NCBI RefSeq assembly: GCF_000620145.1
Contig: NZ_JHVM01000003.1
Span: forward strand, 186,001 to 250,000
Source: Deefgea rivuli DSM 18356
GTDB taxonomy: Bacteria > Pseudomonadota > Gammaproteobacteria > Burkholderiales > Chitinibacteraceae
Direction: 5' to 3'
Length of the DNA: 64,000 nt
Positions 58,424-64,000 of this stretch are shown here, piece by piece; the first letter of the stretch is position 1, and every line of letters starts with the position of its first letter. The position numbers and the translations under genes were made by a program. The notes under the pieces were generated by a model. It saw only the letters and a list, made by a program, of their open reading frames with translations. It made no database searches and was not told where the DNA came from.

Positions 58424-59317
58424 TTATTTGCGTTTTCGACCATAACTCGCCCCCGGCTCATCCCCAGAAGCAGTTAATAAAATCCAATCTAAGCAACGTG
58501 TTGGCAAAATTCGCTTCAAATACCAAAATATTTTTGTAGGTGTTGTAACGCGATAACGTGGCTTGGGTCTTTTTGCCTCTAGCGCAGCGACAACGACCTT
58601 CAATACGGCAAGAGCAGGCAATGTAAACGGCGCGGCAGCGCCCACTACCGCCAAACGCTGCTGCATCAGAGCATACGACTTAGCATGAAAACTATGCTCA
58701 AGCTGAATCCAGCGCAAAAATTGCTGTGCGGCATTGCTACGAAAGCAACTCTCAATTGGGCCTGGTTCAATCAAGCATGCATGAATCTGCGAGCCACACA
58801 GCTCTTGTCTTAACGTATCTACAAAGCCCTCCAGCGCAAATTTGCTAGCGTTATAAGCCCCTCGGTACGGCATCGCCGCAAAACCCAGTACCGAGCTATT
58901 AAACAAAAGCGTACCGTAGCCTTGCTGGCGCATTGTTGGCAATACCGCATTGCTCAACTCAATCGCACCAAACACATTGGTTTCAAATTGATTGCGCATC
59001 GCTTCACGTGACAAATCCTCAACCGCACCCGGCACACCAAATCCGGCGTTATTAAACAAAGCATCAATACGTCCATCCGTTCTACTCAATACCTCAGCAA
59101 CACACTCGGCGATAGAGCTGGAATCCGACACATCCAGACGTAAGGATTCAAAGCCTTGTTCCGCCAAATTAATTACATCACTTTCTTTTCTCGCCGTTGC
59201 AAACACGCGCCAACCCTGCTCACGTAGACCATGCACCACGCACAAACCGATACCAGAAGAGCAACCACTCACCAAAACAATAGGTGAAATCCCTAGATTT
59301 TGTCTCTGAATTGTCAT
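58424..59317 (-). CDS. Short-chain dehydrogenase/reductase (YbbO-like)
   Basis: The 297-aa classical SDR has the cofactor loop VSGCSSGIG (near residue 18), an Arg at FATARK favouring NADP, LFNNAGFG, the catalytic Ser in FNSSVLG and YNASK, then IEPGPIES. The C-terminal extension is basic and hydrophobic (KIFWYLKRILPTRCLDWIL), as in E. coli YbbO, an aldehyde reductase. The substrate is not predictable. It is divergent from phaB and lies beyond pyrG on the same strand. Confidence 0.87.
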   Translation of the reverse strand: MTIQRQNLGISPIVLVSGCSSGIGLCVVHGLREQGWRVFATARKESDVINLAEQGFESLRLDVSDSSSIAECVAEVLSRTDGRIDALFNNAGFGVPGAVEDLSREAMRNQFETNVFGAIELSNAVLPTMRQQGYGTLLFNSSVLGFAAMPYRGAYNASKFALEGFVDTLRQELCGSQIHACLIEPGPIESCFRSNAAQQFLRWIQLEHSFHAKSYALMQQRLAVVGAAAPFTLPALAVLKVVVAALEAKRPKPRYRVTTPTKIFWYLKRILPTRCLDWILLTASGDEPGASYGRKRK

Positions 59318-59443
59318 TTTTTACCGTTTACAATAACAAGGGCTTACGCCAATATAAAAACACATGCTAGGATTTACGCCACATTAAATTCAATAGCGCT
59401 AAGCTGCAATTGATTCAATTATCTCACCTAGGAATAAAAACGC

Positions 59444-60178
59444 ATGGCAAAAGTAGCACTAGTTACAGGCGGAATGGGCGGCATCGGAACGGCAATCTGC
59501 CGCAAACTAGCCGATGACGGCTTTCAAGTGGTAACCACGTACTCTAAACCAGGCAAAGAACAAGCTTGGCTCAGCGACAATGCTGCCGCTGGGTACACGT
59601 TTCATGCCTATGAATGCGACGTAACTGATTTTGATGCCTGCACGGTTTTGGCAGAAAAGATCAGCAGCGAAGTAGGCAGTGTCGATGTGCTGGTTAATAA
59701 TGCTGGTATTACACGCGATGCTTCTTTTAAAAAACTGAGCAAAACCGATTGGGACATGGTGATTGGCACTAACCTTAACTCTGTATTCAACATCTCGAAA
59801 CAATTTGTGGATGGTATGGCTGATCGAGGCTGGGGTCGCGTGATTAATATTTCATCAATCAACGGGCAAAAAGGTCAGTTTGGCCAAACCAACTACTCAG
59901 CAGCAAAAGCCGGCATGCACGGCTTTAGCATGGCTTTAGCGCAAGAAGTTGCCAAAAAAGGTGTGACTGTTAATACAGTATCACCTGGCTATATTGCAAC
60001 AGATATGGTTATGGCAGTACCTGAAGATGTACGTAATAAAATTATTGCGCACATCCCTGTATCACGCCTTGGTAAGCCAGAAGAAATTGCAGGCCTCATT
60101 AGCTACCTCGCCTCTGATCTTGCAGGCTTTATGACAGGAGCCAACTTGGCCATTAATGGCGGTCAGCACACCTGCTAA
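59444..60178 (+). CDS. phaB: Acetoacetyl-CoA reductase PhaB
   Basis: PhaB reduces acetoacetyl-CoA to (R)-3-hydroxybutyryl-CoA with NADPH for polyhydroxybutyrate synthesis. The 244-aa SDR begins VALVTGGMGGIG, has NNAGITRDASFKKLSKTDWD, catalytic Ser and Tyr in NISSINGQKGQFGQTNYSAAKAG, and TVSPGYIATDMV. The GQFGQ and ITRDASF phrases separate PhaB from FabG. AGGA precedes the ATG. phaA and phaC are not in the window; the phasin gene is at 22.4 kb. Confidence 0.93.
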   Translation: MAKVALVTGGMGGIGTAICRKLADDGFQVVTTYSKPGKEQAWLSDNAAAGYTFHAYECDVTDFDACTVLAEKISSEVGSVDVLVNNAGITRDASFKKLSKTDWDMVIGTNLNSVFNISKQFVDGMADRGWGRVINISSINGQKGQFGQTNYSAAKAGMHGFSMALAQEVAKKGVTVNTVSPGYIATDMVMAVPEDVRNKIIAHIPVSRLGKPEEIAGLISYLASDLAGFMTGANLAINGGQHTC

Positions 60179-60201
60179 ATAACACGAATCAAATCGCACT
60201 C

Positions 60202-60228
60202 AAAAACCGGTCTTTGGCCGGTTTTTTT
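60202..60228 (+). terminator. Terminator after phaB
   Basis: AAAAACCGG and CCGGTTTTTTT with a TCTTTGG loop form a stem followed by a T run, 24 bp after the stop. Confidence 0.88.
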
Positions 60229-60410
60229 ATGCCCTAGCCACTAATAAAAACAAAACAAATCAAAAATGCTATGTGTACAATTACAAAAACATAAGCGCTC
60301 GCAAGCTCCAGCTAAGCTGTTAAACTTTCGCAAAATTTATACCGACCATTCTGTTTTAACATTCACCACTCATATTACCGAGCTAACGCACATTAATTGG
60401 AGCGCCCTGC

Positions 60411-61568
60411 ATGCGTAACACCACCACCAAGATTCGCGCAGTTTCAGTCAGCCTGCTCATTTTAGCTTCACTTACCGCATGCCAAAAAGCCCCCGAAAAA
60501 AAAGAGCGCCCACCTGCGCCCGTTACAGTTCTTGAAGTCAAACCAAGCAATGTGCCATTAACGAAAGAAATGGTCGGCGAAACGGCAGGTTATCGCGACG
60601 TCGATGTACGCGCCCGAGTCAGCGGTATTTTGCTGAAACGCACCTATATCGAAGGCCAAAATGTGCAAGCAGGCCAAATATTATTTGAAATTGATCCAGA
60701 GCCTTATAAAGCCGCCCTTGATCAAGCAAAAGGTGTTTTATCGCAAGAAGTCGCCAAACTCGAAAAAGCCCGCGCAGATCGGGATCGAATTGCCCCACTT
60801 TACAAAGAAAATGCAGTAAGCCGCAAAGACTTTGACGATGCCAACGCAGCTTACAATGCGGCGATTGCCAGCAATCAAGCAACACAAGCCAGCGTTCGAC
60901 AAGCCGAGCTCAATCTTGGTTACACCAAGGTCACCGCACCAATTTCAGGCGCAACCAGCAAGCTAGCCCAATCTGAAGGTAGCTTAATTAGCGTTGCGGG
61001 CGATTCGGGCAAACTCACTACAATTTCCCAGCTCGACCCTCTGTACGTGAATTTTTCGTATTCAGAGCAAGATAAGCAAGAGCTCGAAGCCGCTCAGCGT
61101 GAGGGTGTAATTGATTTAAATGACTCGAGTAAGCTCTCAGCCACCCTTAAATTAGCCGACGGTAGCCATTACTCAGAAATAGGTAAAGTTAACTTTTCAG
61201 ACAATCGTGTCGACCCCACAACCGGAACTATTCGCGCGCGCGCCATTTTTAACAATGCAAAAAGCGAGCTACTACCCGGCCAGTTTGTTCGTGTCACACT
61301 CAATCTAGGCACCCGAAAAAACTCAATCCTTGTTCCTGAGCGAGCTGTAGTGCAATCACAGGCCGATTTTATCGTTTTGACCGTCGACAAAGACAATAAA
61401 GTGGTACCAAAGCCTGTAACACTGGGGCCTCGCTACCAAGGACAAGTCATTATTACCAGCGGATTGAACAGTGGCGATAAAGTCATTGTTGAAGGTCAAA
61501 TGAAAGCCCAACCTGGCTCCGTGGTTAAACCTATCCCTGCTAGCGCTCCAGCTACAGCAAGTAAATAA
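60411..61568 (+). CDS. RND efflux periplasmic adaptor, AcrA/MexA family
   Basis: The adaptor links an inner-membrane RND pump to an outer-membrane channel. The 385-aa protein has a lipoprotein signal ending SLTAC (Cys near residue 24). Next come a lipoyl/barrel-sandwich domain (VRARVSGILLKRTYIEGQNVQAGQILFEIDPEPYKAALDQA), an alpha-hairpin (LSQEVAKLEKARADRDRIAPLYKENAVSRKDFDDA), the second lipoyl half (LGYTKVTAPISG) and the membrane-proximal domain. It is 12 bp upstream of the pump gene. Drug range is unknown. Confidence 0.93.
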   Translation: MRNTTTKIRAVSVSLLILASLTACQKAPEKKERPPAPVTVLEVKPSNVPLTKEMVGETAGYRDVDVRARVSGILLKRTYIEGQNVQAGQILFEIDPEPYKAALDQAKGVLSQEVAKLEKARADRDRIAPLYKENAVSRKDFDDANAAYNAAIASNQATQASVRQAELNLGYTKVTAPISGATSKLAQSEGSLISVAGDSGKLTTISQLDPLYVNFSYSEQDKQELEAAQREGVIDLNDSSKLSATLKLADGSHYSEIGKVNFSDNRVDPTTGTIRARAIFNNAKSELLPGQFVRVTLNLGTRKNSILVPERAVVQSQADFIVLTVDKDNKVVPKPVTLGPRYQGQVIITSGLNSGDKVIVEGQMKAQPGSVVKPIPASAPATASK

Positions 61569-61580
61569 CGGGGAGTCGGC

Positions 61581-64000
61581 ATGTTTTCTAAATTTTTTAT
61601 TGAGCGCCCCATTTTTGCGAGCGTTATTTCGATCATTATCGTGATTTTAGGTTTGGCAGGGATGAAATCGCTGCCTATTGAGCAATATCCCAGTATTACA
61701 CCCGCAGTAGTTTCAGTTACTGCGTTTTTTCCAGGAGCAACACCAGAAGTAATTGCACAAACAGTGGCCGCACCGCTTGAGCAACAAATCAACGGCGTTG
61801 AGCAAATGCTCTACATTCAATCGGGCTCAGCATCTAACGGCCAGATGACCATGAATGTTTACTTTGCAATCGGCACCGACCCAGACCAAGCCACGATTAA
61901 CGTGAACAATCGTGTTTCAGCGGCCATGTCGCAGTTGCCAGATGAAGTAAAACGCCAAGGTGTGACCGTCAAGAAAAAATCAACATCGATTTTAAATGTC
62001 ATTGCAATCAACTCACCCAATGGCCGCTACGACACAACATTTCTTTCTAATTACGCGTTATTAAACATTGTTGACGAAATAAAGCGCATCCCGGGCGTAG
62101 GCGATCTAACTATGTTCGGCGGCACCGACTACGCCATGCGTGTTTGGTTGCGCCCAGATCGTCTAGCGCAACTTAGTCTCACGCCCAGTGACGTAATTAA
62201 TGCGATTCGTGAACAAAATGCCCAGTTTTCTGCCGGTAAAATTGGCGCTCAACCGACCACTGAAGTGATTGACTTCACTTACACCGTCAATGCACAAGGT
62301 CGACTCAAATCAGTTGAAGAATTCAATGAAATTATCGTTCGTTCCACACCCGATGGTGCAACCACTCGCCTTAAAGACGTAGCCCGCGTGGAAATTGGGG
62401 GTAAAGATTATGATTTAAAAGCAAAAATTAATGGTAAATCAGCGGTTGCGATGGGGATTTACTTACAGCCTGGAGCGAATGCGATTGGTGTTGCTGAAGC
62501 CATCAACCAAAAAATGGAAGAGCTTAAAAAACGCTTCCCACAGGACATTGAATACTCAATCCCTTACGACACGACCACATTTGTCAAAATTTCCATCGAA
62601 GAGGTCTTGCACACCCTGCTCGAAGCGATTGTTTTAGTGTTTTTGGTTGTGTATTTATTCTTGCAAAACTTTAGGGCCACTTTAATTCCTTGCATTGCAG
62701 TTCCTATTTCTTTGATCGGCACTTTTGCAGGGATGATGGCATTTGGCTTTTCGATCAATCTTTTGACCCTATTTGGGCTGGTTCTCGCGATTGGTATCGT
62801 GGTCGATGATGCCATCGTGGTACTCGAAAACGTCGAACGCATTATGAGTGAAACCAAGTGCTCGGCCAAAGAAGCATCGATTAAAGCGATGGAAGAAGTG
62901 TCTGGCCCTGTGGTTGCCATTGTTCTCGTGCTGTGCGCTGTATTTTTGCCCGTGGCCTTCTTGGGCGGAATGACCGGCGTTATGTATCAGCAATTTGCAA
63001 TTACGATTGCGATTTCTGTCATCATTTCAGGGATTGTCGCGCTGACGTTAACGCCGGCTTTATGCGCTATTTTATTAAAAGGCGGCCATCAAGAACCCAA
63101 TCGTTTTTTCAAAGCCTTCAACCGTGGCTTTGACAAACTGACCAATGGCTATGTGGGTGGGGTTGCATTTTTAAACCGCCGAGTCGGCGTTGCATTTATG
63201 ATCTTTGCCGCCATTCTGGTCGCAATGGTCTTGATGCTTAAGCACGTTCCGAGCGCTCTTGTCCCCGATGAAGATCAGGGCTATTTATTAAGCGCGATCA
63301 TGCTCCCTGATGCGGCCTCTTTAAATCGCACCGAGGTTACGAGCACCCAATTCGACAAAATGCTAATGGCCAATAAAAACGTTGAAAACGTAGTTTCATT
63401 TGTTGGCTTTGATATTTTGTCGGGTGCCGTCATCAGCAATAGTGGGATTTCTTTTGTCACACTCAAAGACTGGAAAGAACGCCAAGGCAAGGGTGATAGC
63501 TCTTACGATCTCGCCAATACTTTCCAAGGCATGGCCTTTATGGGCTTGAAAGACGGTTTTGCCGCGACATTCAATCCACCACCGATTAGTGGTATGTCGA
63601 CCACTGGCGGTATTGAAGCTTATTATCAAAACCGTGGCACTGGCGATATTGCAACCTTCTCTGCTGCGGTCAACGCCTTTGTCGCAGAAGCTAAAAAGCG
63701 CCCCGAATTTGCTAGCGTTTCAACAACGTTCCGCGCCAATGTGCCGCAGATATATTTGGATCTTGACCGCGAAAAAGCCAAAGCTTTAGGCGTTAGCGTG
63801 AATCAAGTGTTTGATGCTATGTCGGCAACTTTTGGTCAGTTATATGTCAATGACTTCAACCAATTTGGCCGCACTTACCGTGTGCAGCTGCAATCTGAAG
63901 CTGATTTCCGTGCGCACCCAGAAGACATTCGCAATGTGTTCGTGCGCTCAGCCCAAGGCACAATGATTCCATTGACCAGCTTGGTTCAGGTGAAATCATC
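61581..64000 (+). CDS. RND multidrug efflux pump, AcrB/HAE1 family (C-terminus beyond window)
   Basis: This inner-membrane trimer pumps drugs out using the proton gradient. The frame is open from the ATG at 61581, preceded by GGGGAG, to the window end, giving about 806 of roughly 1050 codons. Visible marks are MFSKFFIERPIFASVISIII, FFPGATPEVIAQTVAAPLEQ, INGVEQMLYIQS, the proton-relay Asp pair in VLAIGIVVDDAIVVLENVER (near residue 400) and LTPALCAILLK. No frameshift was seen. It is coupled to the adaptor gene upstream; an outer-membrane channel gene may follow outside the window. Confidence 0.95.
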   Translation, partial: MFSKFFIERPIFASVISIIIVILGLAGMKSLPIEQYPSITPAVVSVTAFFPGATPEVIAQTVAAPLEQQINGVEQMLYIQSGSASNGQMTMNVYFAIGTDPDQATINVNNRVSAAMSQLPDEVKRQGVTVKKKSTSILNVIAINSPNGRYDTTFLSNYALLNIVDEIKRIPGVGDLTMFGGTDYAMRVWLRPDRLAQLSLTPSDVINAIREQNAQFSAGKIGAQPTTEVIDFTYTVNAQGRLKSVEEFNEIIVRSTPDGATTRLKDVARVEIGGKDYDLKAKINGKSAVAMGIYLQPGANAIGVAEAINQKMEELKKRFPQDIEYSIPYDTTTFVKISIEEVLHTLLEAIVLVFLVVYLFLQNFRATLIPCIAVPISLIGTFAGMMAFGFSINLLTLFGLVLAIGIVVDDAIVVLENVERIMSETKCSAKEASIKAMEEVSGPVVAIVLVLCAVFLPVAFLGGMTGVMYQQFAITIAISVIISGIVALTLTPALCAILLKGGHQEPNRFFKAFNRGFDKLTNGYVGGVAFLNRRVGVAFMIFAAILVAMVLMLKHVPSALVPDEDQGYLLSAIMLPDAASLNRTEVTSTQFDKMLMANKNVENVVSFVGFDILSGAVISNSGISFVTLKDWKERQGKGDSSYDLANTFQGMAFMGLKDGFAATFNPPPISGMSTTGGIEAYYQNRGTGDIATFSAAVNAFVAEAKKRPEFASVSTTFRANVPQIYLDLDREKAKALGVSVNQVFDAMSATFGQLYVNDFNQFGRTYRVQLQSEADFRAHPEDIRNVFVRSAQGTMIPLTSLVQVKS

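Overview
The window reads as one ordinary chromosomal stretch of a Gram-negative betaproteobacterium, most likely in the order Neisseriales (a Chitinibacter/Deefgea/Chromobacterium-like lineage). This assignment is an inference from gene content: BamC, LolC/LolD, SecDF-YajC, KdsA, a polyhydroxybutyrate phasin and PhaB, a 180-kDa-class glutamate dehydrogenase, DUF1631 and DUF2917 proteins, and an N-acetylglucosamine PTS that would suit a chitin user. No rRNA, tRNA, CRISPR array, prophage or insertion sequence was recognised. Genes are dense, lie on both strands in short operons, and show no obvious foreign island.

Layout. 1-3.7 kb: end-truncated queF, a LexA-like repressor with a candidate operator, dusC, a small basic protein and rlmG. 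4-6.7 kb: fermentative adhE behind a perfect 16-bp palindrome. 6.8-10.2 kb: lolC-lolD and tyrS. 10.3-15.5 kb: a small membrane protein, two methyltransferase-like genes, an M23 endopeptidase, anmK and a frameshifted DUF2164 gene. 15.5-19.7 kb: an S9 peptidase and a GlcNAc-type PTS transporter whose EIICB and EIIA parts are separated by a classic -1 slippery site. 20-23 kb: dapA-bamC and a phasin. 23-25.4 kb: a kinase-HDOD-GAF regulator. 25.9-32.7 kb: yajC-secD-secF, dedA-bioC-bioD, a SCO protein and a YcgR-type PilZ protein. 32.8-39.7 kb: an MFS-acyltransferase fusion, a retropepsin-like protease, an ABC-F ATPase and a DUF1631 protein. 40-47.7 kb: NAD-glutamate dehydrogenase, prfB and lysS. 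47.8-53.8 kb: HU, mdfA, mnmC with a decayed methyltransferase half, a DUF2917 protein, a small exported protein and a MocR regulator. 53.9-58.3 kb: pyrG-kdsA-eno-ftsB. 58.4-64 kb: an SDR enzyme, phaB and an RND efflux pair that runs off the window.

The themes are envelope assembly (Lol, Bam, Sec, KdsA, M23, AnmK), carbon storage and overflow (phasin, PhaB, AdhE), translation (TyrS, LysS, RF2, DusC, RlmG, MnmC) and export of toxic compounds (MdfA, RND). The most interesting signals lie outside plain gene content: the A-AAA-AAG/stop junction inside the PTS gene, and three families of short intergenic hairpins. One family (arms like GGTATTGCCATG) changes sequence on both arms together. A second has AAAAGTTTT-type arms. 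A third is built from CACGAAA repeats. All coordinates and motifs were read by eye, and no search or folding program was run.
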